The translations under genes were made by a program, and so were the position numbers. 64,000 nt of DNA from assembly GCA_046590575.1 (NCBI GenBank), contig JBKJUS010000107.1:1-64000 (forward strand), written 5' to 3'. The notes under the pieces are model-generated. The model was not told the DNA's origin and made no database searches. It saw nothing but the letters and a program-made list of their open reading frames with translations. Shown here piece by piece: positions 18,041 through 26,149 of this stretch. Source of the DNA: DATLNF01 sp046590575. GTDB lineage: Bacteria > Actinomycetota > Actinomycetes > BP-191. Numbering within the stretch: position 1 is the first letter of the stretch; the number at the start of each line of letters is the position of its first letter.

Positions 18041-18777
18041 AGCTAGCCGTCGTCGGCAAGGGTGGGTCGGGCAAAACCACCACCTCCGCGATCATCGCGC
18101 GCACCTTCGCCCGAAACGGCGCGAACGTCGTCGGTCTCGACTGCGACTCCAACCCGAACCTCGGCATTTCGCTAGGTGTCGGCGACGACGAGACGGAGCG
18201 GCTTGAGTCCATGCGCCAGGCGCTCGACGAGGGCGACGAGGAGCACGCGCCGGGCTGGGACGAACTGATCGAGCGGTTCGGCTCCGACGCCCCTGACGGG
18301 GTTCGCCTCGCGGTGGTCACCCGCATTCAGAACCCGGAGCCCGGCTGCCCTTGATGTGGTCTCTCTCCCGAGCAGTTGCTCGGGTCCGTGGACTTCACCG
18401 ACACCGTCGTCGTCGCTGACCTCGAGGCCGGCATCGGCACGTTGACCCGCATGGGTGACCAGAAGATTGACGTCGTACTCGTCGTCGTCGAGCCGACGCC
18501 GAAATCCGTCGAGGTCGGCGTACGGGCGTGCGCGCTCGTGCGGGAGAAGCAGTCGGCTGGGCAGCTCATCGTCGTGGCCAGCCGCGTGCGCAACGACGAC
18601 GACCTGGCGATGGTGCGCAAGTCGTTCCCCGACGAGGAGGTCGTGCCGATTCCTGACGACCCAGCCATCGTCGCCGCCGACCGCGAAGGGGTGGCCGCGC
18701 TGGACCGTACGCCGGACGCACCGGCCGTGCGCGCCCTGGTTGAACTGGCCGAGCGACTGCTGCCTGCAGGCGTCTAG
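18037..18777 (+). CDS. CooC-like ATPase with predicted selenocysteine (C-P-U-C motif; module A, subunit 2)
   Basis: 246 aa if TGA at 18352-18354 (codon 106) is read as Sec; otherwise two fragments. Walker A is KGGSGKT (8-14), the DxD segment is LDCDSNPNLG, and VVVADLEAG follows the motif. Codons 104-107 read C-P-U-C. Residues 84-107 align without a gap to the paralogue at 22039-22782, which has C-V-C-C there, so U falls on a Cys. CooC proteins bind metal through this CxC. A hairpin with G-U in its loop follows the TGA. The frame stays open with coding-like sequence on both sides, and the gene is ATGA-coupled to its partner upstream. A recent nonsense mutation is the alternative, weakened by two further cases and by the sel genes in this window. 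Confidence 0.88.
18352..18384 (+). promoter_or_regulatory. Sec codon and candidate bacterial SECIS element 1
   Basis: TGA at 18352-18354 followed by a perfect 8-bp inverted repeat CCCGAGCA/TGCTCGGG (18367-18374, 18377-18384); the practical loop is AGTT. The loop G-U lies at 21-22 nt after the TGA. In E. coli fdhF the G-U contacted by SelB is at 20-21. Confidence 0.7.
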
Positions 18778-18781
18778 GCGG

Positions 18782-19165
18782 ATGGATTCTCGGCTCGCGC
18801 TTCCACTCGCCGGGTTAGCCGTCGGCGGCTGGGCGCTGCTGCCGCCGTATTCCGGTCCAGCGTTGAACACTGAGACACGCGTTGAGGTCATTGACCACGT
18901 CGTCCCCGGCATCGTGCTGCTCGCCGTAGCTGTGCTGTGCCTCGCTGTTCGTCGCGCCACGCTGCCGTCGGGGCTGATCGTGGCTCTCTGCGGCTTATGG
19001 ATGGTCGCGACCCACGTGCCGCTGGTGCGCCAGGCCGCTGACGGCGCCGCGCCGTGGAGCGCCGTCGCCTACCACGCGGCGCCGTCGGTGGCAGTGTTGA
19101 TGGTAGGTCTGTTGTGGGTGGTCCAGACATGGTCGGCTGAGGCGAACGAAAGCGCCCGGCACTAG
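18782..19165 (+). CDS. Small four-helix membrane protein
   Basis: 127 aa with about four hydrophobic segments (LALPLAGLAVGGWALL; VVPGIVLLAVAVLCLAV; LPSGLIVALCGLWMVA; PSVAVLMVGLLWVV). It starts 5 nt after the stop of the Sec-ATPase gene and is followed 14 nt later by the metalloprotease gene, so it belongs to the same operon. No family is recognised. It could be a membrane partner of the ATPases, which is inference from position. Confidence 0.65.
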   Translation: MDSRLALPLAGLAVGGWALLPPYSGPALNTETRVEVIDHVVPGIVLLAVAVLCLAVRRATLPSGLIVALCGLWMVATHVPLVRQAADGAAPWSAVAYHAAPSVAVLMVGLLWVVQTWSAEANESARH

Positions 19166-19178
19166 CATCTGCGCCCTG

Positions 19179-20708
19179 ATGCCCAGCGTGTCGCTCCACC
19201 CTTCGCGGCTGCCCGCCGATGCCGACGGCGTTGCGTCGGGTGAACTGCGCATCCGGAACAACTCTCGTACGACGAAGACGTTCCGCCCGGAGGTGACCGG
19301 CGCCGCCGCCGACTGGGCGTCATTCTTTCCGCCGTCGGTCGCCGTCGGTCCGGGGCAAACCGGTGTGGTCCGATTGAACATGCGCGTGCGTCCCTCCCCG
19401 TCGACGCCAGTCGGGGTGGTCGACTTCGCGGTGGTGATCCACGGTGACGCGAGTGCGAAGCGCACGTTGTCTGTCAACGGGTCGATCGATGTTGCGGCAC
19501 GGGCGGTGGTGGTGACCACCGTCGGCCCCATCACCAACCCTTCGCCGTCTACCTCCATGCAGATGCTGCATATAGAGAACCGCGGAAACGGTGCGGGTCG
19601 GATGGCTGTGAGCGCCGCCGGTTCTGGCGTGCTCGTCGATGTCTCGCCGGAGCAAGCCGAACTGGCACCGGGTGAAGAGGTTGCGGTCGCCGTGCGTGCT
19701 CGGGCGGCGCGGCGGACATGGCGGGACAGTCGCGAGCTGCCCTTCCAGATCGACGTCGATGGCACGGGTGCGGCTCCCCGACGCATAAACGGCGCAGTCG
19801 CGCGGCGTCCGCTGCTGACGCGCCGCGCGGGTTGGGCGGCTACGGCCGGGCTGGCGGTGTTGCTGACGGCGGTCGTGCTGCGTACGACGGTTTTGGCTCC
19901 TGCTCCTGAAACGAAGCGGGTCATCGCGAAGGCGTGCCCGACGGCCGGCCACGAGCCGTCGTTGCGCAATGCGATCTCGTTTCCGCCCGGCCCGCTGAAC
20001 AAACCGGCGACGGCGTACACCTACTACTCGCTTGAGCCTGGAAGCTGCGTAGCGCCGCGATTCAACCCGTGTGAGCCGTTGCGGTACGTGCTGAACTCGG
20101 ACGCGGCACCCGCTGGAGGAGTGGCCGACGCGAAAGCCGCCCTCGCCATCGTCTCGGCGGCCACCGGCTTGTCCTTCGTCGAGGTCGGCTCGACCGACGA
20201 GAAGTTCAGCGCAGTGCGGTCGCCGTACCAGCCAGAGCGGTACGGCAACGAGTGGGCCCCTCTGCTGATCGGCTGGTACCGCCAAGGTGGCAGTGACAAC
20301 CGGGTGATCCTCGGCCAGTCGCGCCCCTACGTTTCTCAAGGTGTTTACGTCAGCGGGTTCATCGGCCTCAATGTCGACGCCTACACCGAAGCCGAGACGA
20401 GGAGCCCGCTGAAGAGTGGGTTCGGCCCGGTGCCCGGCGCCGTGCGGGGACAGCCGATCGGCGCTCGAGGGGTCACTTGGGGCCGGGTGCTGCTGCACGA
20501 GCTGGTCCACCTGGTCGGTCTGGCCCACGTCGCGGACAGGTCACAACTGATGGTGTCCGAGCTCTCCCTGCACACCAATCCGCGGGCGGAGCTCGGCGCC
20601 GGAGACGTGGCCGGGCTGCGCACCCTCGGTCGGGCCGCAGGATGTCTTCCTACGCCGCCGGCGGGCTCACCCGGGCGCTACCCGGCGCCACCTCCTCCTT
20701 TCCTCTGA
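19179..20708 (+). CDS. Membrane-anchored matrixin-like zinc metalloprotease
   Basis: 509 aa. The N-terminal ~200 residues look like two Ig/NEW3-like beta domains. One membrane segment (about 215-235, AATAGLAVLLTAVVLRTTVL) is followed by an extracytoplasmic metalloprotease domain with the metzincin zinc motif HELVHLVGLAH (H440, E441, H444, H450) and a Met-turn candidate at SQLMVSE. A Pro-rich tail ends the protein. The absence of an N-terminal signal means the beta domains face the cytoplasm if the positive-inside rule holds, which would let the protein connect cytoplasmic ATPases to surface proteolysis. It lies between the two Sec-ATPase genes. Substrate unknown; the BNR surface proteins are candidates. 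Confidence 0.75.
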   Translation: MPSVSLHPSRLPADADGVASGELRIRNNSRTTKTFRPEVTGAAADWASFFPPSVAVGPGQTGVVRLNMRVRPSPSTPVGVVDFAVVIHGDASAKRTLSVNGSIDVAARAVVVTTVGPITNPSPSTSMQMLHIENRGNGAGRMAVSAAGSGVLVDVSPEQAELAPGEEVAVAVRARAARRTWRDSRELPFQIDVDGTGAAPRRINGAVARRPLLTRRAGWAATAGLAVLLTAVVLRTTVLAPAPETKRVIAKACPTAGHEPSLRNAISFPPGPLNKPATAYTYYSLEPGSCVAPRFNPCEPLRYVLNSDAAPAGGVADAKAALAIVSAATGLSFVEVGSTDEKFSAVRSPYQPERYGNEWAPLLIGWYRQGGSDNRVILGQSRPYVSQGVYVSGFIGLNVDAYTEAETRSPLKSGFGPVPGAVRGQPIGARGVTWGRVLLHELVHLVGLAHVADRSQLMVSELSLHTNPRAELGAGDVAGLRTLGRAAGCLPTPPAGSPGRYPAPPPPFL

Positions 20709-20732
20709 CGGCGCAAGGGCATACTGGCCGCC

Positions 20733-21506
20733 ATGAAGCTGGGAGTGGCTGGCAAGGGCGGCGTGGGTAAGACGACGATCTCAGCGGTGCTCGCCCGTTC
20801 GCTGGCGCGGCGTGGTCACCGGGTGGTCGCTGTCGACTGCGACTCCGACCCCAACCTAGCCGCCAACACAGGACTCACTGAGGTCGAGGCGGCCGGTGTC
20901 CGCACCCTGCTCGACCAGTCTTCGGCGGTGCGCTCGGTGCCGGTCGGAGTAGGTCCCCGAGGGCTGCTTGCGGAGTACGGCCGGAGTGGACCGGACGACA
21001 TCACTCTTCTGACTGCGGCGCGAGCAGAGCGAGCCGGCTCTGGTTGAACGGGTGCCGCCCACGTCACGGTCCGTGACTTCCTGCAGCAGTTCGACTCTGA
21101 GATCGCGTCGGGCGTCGTCATCGCCGACATGGAGGCAGGTCTTGAGCACCTGTCCTGGGCGGGCGGCACCCTGCGCCACATCGACCTGCTCCTCGTCGTG
21201 GTGCAGCCCTCGCCCAAGGTTCAGCTCACGGCGCGTCGAATCGTGGCGTTGGCCCGTCAGCTCGGCATCCCGCGCACCGCGTTCGTCGGCAACCGGCTGC
21301 GCGACGGCGACCTCGAACAGCTGCGCACTTTTGCCGGCGAATGTGGCGTCGAGCTGCTGGCCACCATCCCCGAGGACGTTGCGGTGCAGGCGGCTGACCG
21401 CGTCGGCGATTGCCTGCTCGACTCCGCCCCGGACTCCGATCTGGTGCGGGCCGTAGACGGTCTAGCCGCGCGGCTCGAAGCGGACTTCCTCTCCGTCCTG
21501 TCGTAG
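20733..21506 (+). CDS. CooC-like ATPase with predicted selenocysteine (U-T-G motif; module A, subunit 3)
   Basis: 257 aa if TGA at 21045-21047 (codon 105) encodes Sec. Walker A is KGGVGKT (8-14), then VDCDSDPNLA and VIADMEAGLEHLSWAGGT. Residues 81-117 align without a gap to the Cys paralogue at 23516-24271: GSG-U-TG-AAHVTVR against GAG-C-TC-SGHATVR. U therefore replaces the first Cys of CxC, and the second Cys is Gly here. This sequence keeps a Sec but loses its partner thiol, which is odd for a CxC metal site. A 6-bp hairpin with loop GTC and a G-U about 22 nt downstream follows the TGA. The ATG at 20733 is 24 nt after the metalloprotease stop. Confidence 0.86.
21045..21077 (+). promoter_or_regulatory. 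Sec codon and candidate bacterial SECIS element 2
   Basis: TGA at 21045-21047 followed by GTCACG-GTC-CGTGAC (21063-21068, 21072-21077). With the inner pair open, the loop reads GGTCC, very like the GGUC apical loop of E. coli fdhF. The loop G-U lies 22-23 nt after the TGA. Confidence 0.7.
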
Positions 21507-21657
21507 CGGCGCCAGCACGCGAGCGCGCCGCTGGTATCCCTGTCCGCCTTGCTGGCACCAGTAGATGCCGTGCGCATATACTCGCGCCGGACTGCGCGGT
21601 GACCAGGTTGGTGGATGGCGGATGGCGAACAGGGCTGGGGCCAGCGGGGAGTTCACG

Positions 21658-22002
21658 GTGAAGAGTCGTCGTGGCTCTTTCCTGACGCAGTCTCTGTTGC
21701 TCTTGCTCGAAGAGCGCCCCGACCACGGGTACGACCTGCTTGACCGGATGGAGCACCTGGGTCTCGCGCGAGACTCCGGCGGGATGTACCGCACACTGCG
21801 CAGCCTCGAGGCGGAGGGGCTCGTCCGGAGCCAGCGCGCGCCCTCGCTGGCCGGACCGGAGCGGCGACACTACTCACTCACCCAGGACGGCCGACAGCGG
21901 CTCGACGAGGACGCCGGGGAGATCGCCGAGACCGTGCGCCTGCTTCAGCGATTCCTTCGGCGGCACCGGGCCGCAATCGCACTTCGGCACCCGACGGATT
22001 AG
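21658..22002 (+). CDS. PadR-like winged-helix regulator
   Basis: 114 aa from the GTG at 21658, chosen because GGGGAG lies 6 nt upstream; ATG at 21622 would add 12 residues. The PadR signature is present: LLLLLEERPDHGYDLLDRM, GGMYRTLRSLEAEGLV and RHYSLTQDGRQRL (recognition helix and wing). The C-terminal helix is short, as in PadR-s1 proteins. It directly follows the second Sec-ATPase gene, so it may control this ATPase/BNR cluster. It resembles the PadR protein at 27090 (HGYDLL, RTLR/RSLR). Confidence 0.8.
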   Translation: MKSRRGSFLTQSLLLLLEERPDHGYDLLDRMEHLGLARDSGGMYRTLRSLEAEGLVRSQRAPSLAGPERRHYSLTQDGRQRLDEDAGEIAETVRLLQRFLRRHRAAIALRHPTD

Positions 22003-22038
22003 CTCGGCACCCCGCAGATTGCCTGCACTGCAGTGCCG

Positions 22039-22782
22039 TCAGCCGTCGAGGAGCCGTGTCGTGAGCTCGTCGATGGCGACCATCGCCGGGGACCCCGCGT
22101 CGTGGTCCAACGGTGAGATGCCGAGATGGTCAGCCCGCTGCACGGAGGGGTCGTCCGGAATCGCGATGGTCTCCACGCCGAGCAGCTCCGAGAGCCGGAC
22201 CCGCTCTGCCTCGGAGTGACAGCGCGCCGCGACACCGATGATCCTCTTGACGCCGAGGGTGTCGGCGATGTCGCGCGCCCGCCGGGCTACTTCGAACGCC
22301 TTCGCACTGGGCTCAGCGACCGCGATGACGACGTCCGTCGAGCCGGGCTTGGCCCAGATCAGGTCGTTGAGACCCGCCTCGAGATCGGCGATGACAGTGC
22401 GCCCGTCATCGGAGAGGGCACTGAAGAGCTCGCGAGTCGTCGCGTGCGAGCCGCAGCAGACGCAGGCATTGGGGATGCGCTCGATCTTGCCGGTCGCGAC
22501 GAGGCGTACGCCGTCCGGGGTGTCGACGCCGTACCGTTCGAGCAGCATCTCCGGGTCAGGGCGCGGGTCGTTGTGCGTGTGGCCGCTGCGGATCAGCCCG
22601 TTGAGCACCGCGTCCATCGACTCGACCGCATCGATGGACAGGCCGAGCGTGACTCCGAGGTTGGGGCTCGGGTCGCAGTCGACGGCCACGACGCTCTGAC
22701 CGCGGCGGGCGAGCAGCCGGGCCATGGTCCCGGAGACAGTGGTCTTGCCTGCTCCGCCCTTGCCGGTGACGACGACTTTCAT
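22039..22782 (-). CDS. CooC-like ATPase, C-V-C-C type (module B, Cys counterpart of 18037)
   Basis: 247 aa. Walker A is KGGAGKT (8-14), then VDCDPSPNLG and VIADLEAGLNDL. The metal-motif position reads C107-V-C109-C110-GSHATTRELF. It is the Cys-only counterpart of the Sec protein at 18037 (PDGVRL, then 14 residues, then C-x-C/U-C-G in both). It is the last gene of a three-ATPase operon read from 24271 to 22039, with an ATGA overlap with the gene before it. By analogy with CooC1 (Ni/Zn bound at the dimer interface through CxC) it may handle a soft metal or a metallocluster. The client is unknown. Confidence 0.82.
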   Translation of the reverse strand: MKVVVTGKGGAGKTTVSGTMARLLARRGQSVVAVDCDPSPNLGVTLGLSIDAVESMDAVLNGLIRSGHTHNDPRPDPEMLLERYGVDTPDGVRLVATGKIERIPNACVCCGSHATTRELFSALSDDGRTVIADLEAGLNDLIWAKPGSTDVVIAVAEPSAKAFEVARRARDIADTLGVKRIIGVAARCHSEAERVRLSELLGVETIAIPDDPSVQRADHLGISPLDHDAGSPAMVAIDELTTRLLDG

Positions 22783-23519
22783 AGTCGGACCTCCTCGCGC
22801 ACCAGCAGGCCGGCGAGCGTCTCGATTGCGCCGATGACGGGGGAGTCCGGGCAGGCGTCCAACGGAGCGAGACCGCGGCGTTCTGCGTCGGCCACGTCAC
22901 GGTCGAATGGAATGCGAACGTCGGGCGCGAGGCCCTCGTGGTCCGACTCGCCGGTGAACTTGCTGGCCACCACGATGTAGGGGAGTCCGGGGAAGAGCCC
23001 GGCGAGGCGGCGGGCCGCCAGCGCGGACTTCCACGCGGGTGTCACGACCAGCACCAGCCGCTGGGCGAAGCTGCTGTAGCCCTCGTACGGCGTCGTCGTA
23101 CCCGCCTCGAGGTCGCCGATGACATCCCAGGAGGAGTCGGCCTCCCCGACGATCTGCCGCACTGCACCGAGGGAATGGCTGACCAGGTGGTTCGGCCTGT
23201 CGATCTTGCCGGGGCTGAGGTATCGCACCCCGTCGGGACTCTCGGTCGCGACCCGTTCCAGGATGTCTATGGAATTCACGTCCGGTGCCAGACCCCACCC
23301 GTAAAGTCCCTTGGGCACCTCGGCGATGAACTCATCAGGAAGTCCCGCATCAGTGGGCTCGCTGCCTAAGCTCCACGCGAGGCCGGGGTTGGGGTCGAGG
23401 TCCACGGCGAGCACCTTCCGCCCGCGTCGGGCGAGGAGGCGGGCCAAGGTCCCGGAGATCATCGACTTGCCGGCGCCGCCGTTTCCCACGACGGCGACGC
23501 GCAGACCGACGCTGCTCAC
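22779..23519 (-). CDS. CooC/MinD-like ATPase, Cys-less, signature Lys replaced (module B)
   Basis: 246 aa from the GTG at 23519, which overlaps the stop of the upstream ATPase gene (GTGA). Its P-loop reads GNGGAGKS, so the intermolecular signature Lys of KGGxGK[ST] is Asn, while the Walker Lys is kept. VIGDLEAG and PLDACPDSP follow the family pattern. No Cys is found at the CxC position (DGVRYLSPGKIDRPNHLVS). It is the module B counterpart of the Cys-less protein at 17276. Loss of the signature Lys suggests weakened hydrolysis or a structural or regulatory role in a heterodimer, which is inference. Confidence 0.82.
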   Translation of the reverse strand: MSSVGLRVAVVGNGGAGKSMISGTLARLLARRGRKVLAVDLDPNPGLAWSLGSEPTDAGLPDEFIAEVPKGLYGWGLAPDVNSIDILERVATESPDGVRYLSPGKIDRPNHLVSHSLGAVRQIVGEADSSWDVIGDLEAGTTTPYEGYSSFAQRLVLVVTPAWKSALAARRLAGLFPGLPYIVVASKFTGESDHEGLAPDVRIPFDRDVADAERRGLAPLDACPDSPVIGAIETLAGLLVREEVRL

Positions 23520-24271
23520 CCGACCAGCGCCCCGTCGAGGTAGTCGAGGACCCGCTCCAGCTCGTCGCGCACAGCGTTGCCGCTCCCGAACTCCAGCCGG
23601 GCCCCGGAACGGTCGGCGTCGACGATGTCTGGTTCGAAGGGGATCACGCCGATGAGCGGTACGCCGTACTCGGCGCAGACGTCGCGGAAGAAGTCGCCGT
23701 CCTCGGGCATCCGGGCCTTGTTGCCGATGCCGTAGGTGCGGGGGATGCCGAGCTCTTCGGCGAGGGCGACGGTGCGCGCGCCGGTGAGGATCGACTTGCG
23801 GCTGGGTTCCATCACCATCAGCAGGACGTCGGCGTAGGCCAACGTGCCACCCGCGCGGCTCAGGTGCTCCAGACCGGCCTCCATGTCGACGAGGGTGATG
23901 TCGGCCTGGTCGGCGAGCGCGTCGCCGAGGAAACTGCGGACGGTCGCGTGGCCCGAGCAAGTGCAGCCCGCACCGGCCTCATTGACCCGAATCGCCGAGA
24001 GCAGGGTCGCGCCTGACGGCGTGGGCCGGCCGTACTCGCTGATCAGTTCTTCGGCGGTGGTGTCGCCCTTGGCGCCGACGATGAGCATGCGTGGCATGAC
24101 CGGGACGGCCTCCATCTCCGCCATCGACAAGCCCAAGGAGAGCCCGAGGTTGGGGTTGGAGTCGGTGTCGATGGCCACCACCCGCTTGCCGCGCCTGGTG
24201 TAGGACTCCGCGATAAGGCCGGACATCGTGGTCTTGCCCACGCCGCCCTTGCCGACGATGCCGAGCTTCAT
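23516..24271 (-). CDS. CooC-like ATPase, C-T-C type (module B, Cys counterpart of 20733)
   Basis: 251 aa. The start at 24271 has GGAGG upstream. Walker A is KGGVGKT (8-14), then IDTDSNPNLG and LVDMEAGLEHLSRAGGT. The metal motif is C103-T-C105-SGHATVRSFLGD. It is the closest relative of the Sec protein at 20733: EYGR, then ATLL/ITLL, then AGxG[C/U]T, HxTVRxFL and GLEHLS are shared in register. It is the first gene of the minus-strand three-ATPase operon and divergent from the seventh ATPase (24422), with a 150-bp space between them. Confidence 0.83.
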   Translation of the reverse strand: MKLGIVGKGGVGKTTMSGLIAESYTRRGKRVVAIDTDSNPNLGLSLGLSMAEMEAVPVMPRMLIVGAKGDTTAEELISEYGRPTPSGATLLSAIRVNEAGAGCTCSGHATVRSFLGDALADQADITLVDMEAGLEHLSRAGGTLAYADVLLMVMEPSRKSILTGARTVALAEELGIPRTYGIGNKARMPEDGDFFRDVCAEYGVPLIGVIPFEPDIVDADRSGARLEFGSGNAVRDELERVLDYLDGALVG

Positions 24272-24421
24272 GACCGGACCTCCACATGCTTGGCTGGCGA
24301 TGACCCGCACTGGCGCGCACACTCTCACGAGACCGTCTCATCGCACGGTGTCGCGGAAAGTTTGGCGCCGTGCCATCCTGCGGCTGAGGCGGGTGATGTG
24401 CAACCAAGGGAGCAGCTTCGA

Positions 24422-25201
24422 ATGAGAGTGGCCCTCGCCGGTAAGGGCGGCGCCGGCAAGACGTCCATCTCGGCCACGCTGGCCCGCTCGATAGCGCGGA
24501 CCGGGGTGCAGGTCGTGGCGATCGACGCGGACAGCAATCCCAACCTCGCTCTCGCCCTCGGCATCCAGCGCGAAGCGGCGCTGAGCGCCGGCTACCTGCC
24601 CCACCAGCTCGTGTCGCGCAAGCTCACGGGGCTGTCGATGGTCGAGAGCGTGGACACCGTTCTGGCCCAGCACGCCTTGCCCGGTCCGGACGGTATCTCC
24701 GTGGTTCTGATGGGGGCACCCGCCCATGCCTCGGCCGGCTGCCTGTGCTCCGCGCACGCCACAGTGAGTGCGCTGCTCGGTGACCTGGGCGAGCGCCCCG
24801 AGATCGTCACCGTCGTGGACATGGAAGCCTCGCCTGAGCACCTGAGCCGGGGCACCGTGCAGCACGCCGACGTCTTGCTCCTCGTCGTGGAGAGCTACTT
24901 CCGCGCCCTGGAGTCCGGACGCCGGCTGGCCGTGCTCGCGGCCGAGCTGCCGATCCCGCGGGTCGCCGTCGTCGCCAACAAGGTGCGCTCATCGGAGGAC
25001 TCCGCCGTCATCCGGGAGTTCTGCGAGCGGCACGACATGGAGCTGATCGCCGAGGTGCCTTGGAGTGATTCGGTCACGTCGGCCGACGTCCGATCCGTCC
25101 CTGTCATCGATGCACCGGGCAACGAAGCGGTAGTCGCAGCGGTGCTCGGCCTAGCCAATAGGATCCTGCCCTCCCTTCCGCTAGTGGCGCCACGCACCTA
25201 G
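24422..25201 (+). CDS. CooC-like ATPase, C-L-C type (seventh paralogue)
   Basis: 259 aa. Walker A is KGGAGKT (8-14), then IDADSNPNLALALG. The metal motif is C107-L-C109-SAHATVSALLG, followed by VVDMEASPEHLSRGT. It falls with the C-T-C type (23516) but has an insertion after LG (HQLVSRKLTGLSMVES). The ATG at 24422 is preceded by AGGGAGCAGC. It is divergent from module B and followed after 9 nt by the barrel protein gene. Role presumably as for the other CooC-like proteins; not tied to a client. Confidence 0.8.
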   Translation: MRVALAGKGGAGKTSISATLARSIARTGVQVVAIDADSNPNLALALGIQREAALSAGYLPHQLVSRKLTGLSMVESVDTVLAQHALPGPDGISVVLMGAPAHASAGCLCSAHATVSALLGDLGERPEIVTVVDMEASPEHLSRGTVQHADVLLLVVESYFRALESGRRLAVLAAELPIPRVAVVANKVRSSEDSAVIREFCERHDMELIAEVPWSDSVTSADVRSVPVIDAPGNEAVVAAVLGLANRILPSLPLVAPRT

Positions 25202-25210
25202 GGTCGACGG

Positions 25211-26041
25211 ATGTCCCGGCTGCTCATCGTGACGACCCGATCCCGGCTGCACGGCGTTCGATCGTTCCCGGCGATGCTGCTGGCTACCCGTCGGGTTCGG
25301 CGTCAGCTCCAGAACACCGAGGGGGTGGTGCGCTGGGCAAGCGTGGTCGCCAGTCCCACCGAGTTCTGGACCATCACGGCCTGGCGCAGCCGCCACGAGA
25401 TGCAGGAGTTCATGCGCTCGGATGCGCACGGCGACATCATGTGGCGTTTCTCCTCGCTGCTCAGCTCGCTCTGGCTGGTCCGCTGGCGGCCGACCGACCA
25501 CGAGGTCGGCAGTTGGTCCGGCGTGCAGCTCGCACCCGCCCATGCTGCCGAGCCGATCGAAGTTCCTACGGAGCGAGCTTCGGCCCGCCCCGCCCCCGAG
25601 GATCTGCCCCCGGAGCTGCGTGAAGTCATGGGCCCCGACGGCACGATCAGCTTCGAGGCGTCGCCGTACGCCCGCCGAGCGCGAGAGCAGCTCAAAGGGG
25701 TCGGGGGAGCGGTGCTCAGTGTCCAGTCCAGCCGGGTCGGCGCGCCGATTGCATTGTTTCGGCTGGCCCGCCATCGGCGGCGGCTCTTTCGGGACCCGGC
25801 GCTTCTGCGCAGCATCGTCGGCTTGGGCACCGGGGGCTCGGTCTACCTGCTGAGTGTCTGGCGCACCCCTGCGGACGCGGCTCGGATGCTCGAAAGCGAC
25901 TGGGCCAGGCAGCAGCGACAACGGTACGGCGGCCGCTACTGGGCCAATGAGTGGGCGCCGGAGAGCGAGTTTGGGCATTGGGACGGCCTGCGGCTGCGCG
26001 GCGAGCAGCGGCGGGTACCGCACGCGCCGGACGCTGCCTGA
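25211..26041 (+). CDS. Tandem dimeric alpha-beta-barrel (ABM/DUF3291-like) protein
   Basis: 276 aa with two copies of a ferredoxin-like fold seen in antibiotic-biosynthesis-monooxygenase-type proteins: one around FWTITAWRSRHEMQEFMRS (residues 51-69) and one around VYLLSVWRTPADAARMLES (about 214-232). A Pro/Glu-rich linker separates them. Such domains bind heme, small aromatics or nothing known. No catalytic residues can be assigned. It is co-oriented with, and 9 nt after, the seventh ATPase gene. Confidence 0.55.
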   Translation: MSRLLIVTTRSRLHGVRSFPAMLLATRRVRRQLQNTEGVVRWASVVASPTEFWTITAWRSRHEMQEFMRSDAHGDIMWRFSSLLSSLWLVRWRPTDHEVGSWSGVQLAPAHAAEPIEVPTERASARPAPEDLPPELREVMGPDGTISFEASPYARRAREQLKGVGGAVLSVQSSRVGAPIALFRLARHRRRLFRDPALLRSIVGLGTGGSVYLLSVWRTPADAARMLESDWARQQRQRYGGRYWANEWAPESEFGHWDGLRLRGEQRRVPHAPDAA

Positions 26042-26149
26042 CTGGACCGATCGGAGCGGATGGGCAGGAGTGGACGAGCTGTTGGCGAAATGCAGCGATC
26101 AAGCGCGCGAGTCGACGACGGCCGGCGGCCAACTCCAGGAGCTTTCATC

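Noticed and set aside
18037..18777. Pseudogene interpretation of the TGA-interrupted ATPase genes
   Set aside because: Each has only one interruption, at a conserved Cys, in otherwise clean and well-conserved frames, with a SECIS-like hairpin and the full sel set nearby. Three independent cases make decay unlikely.
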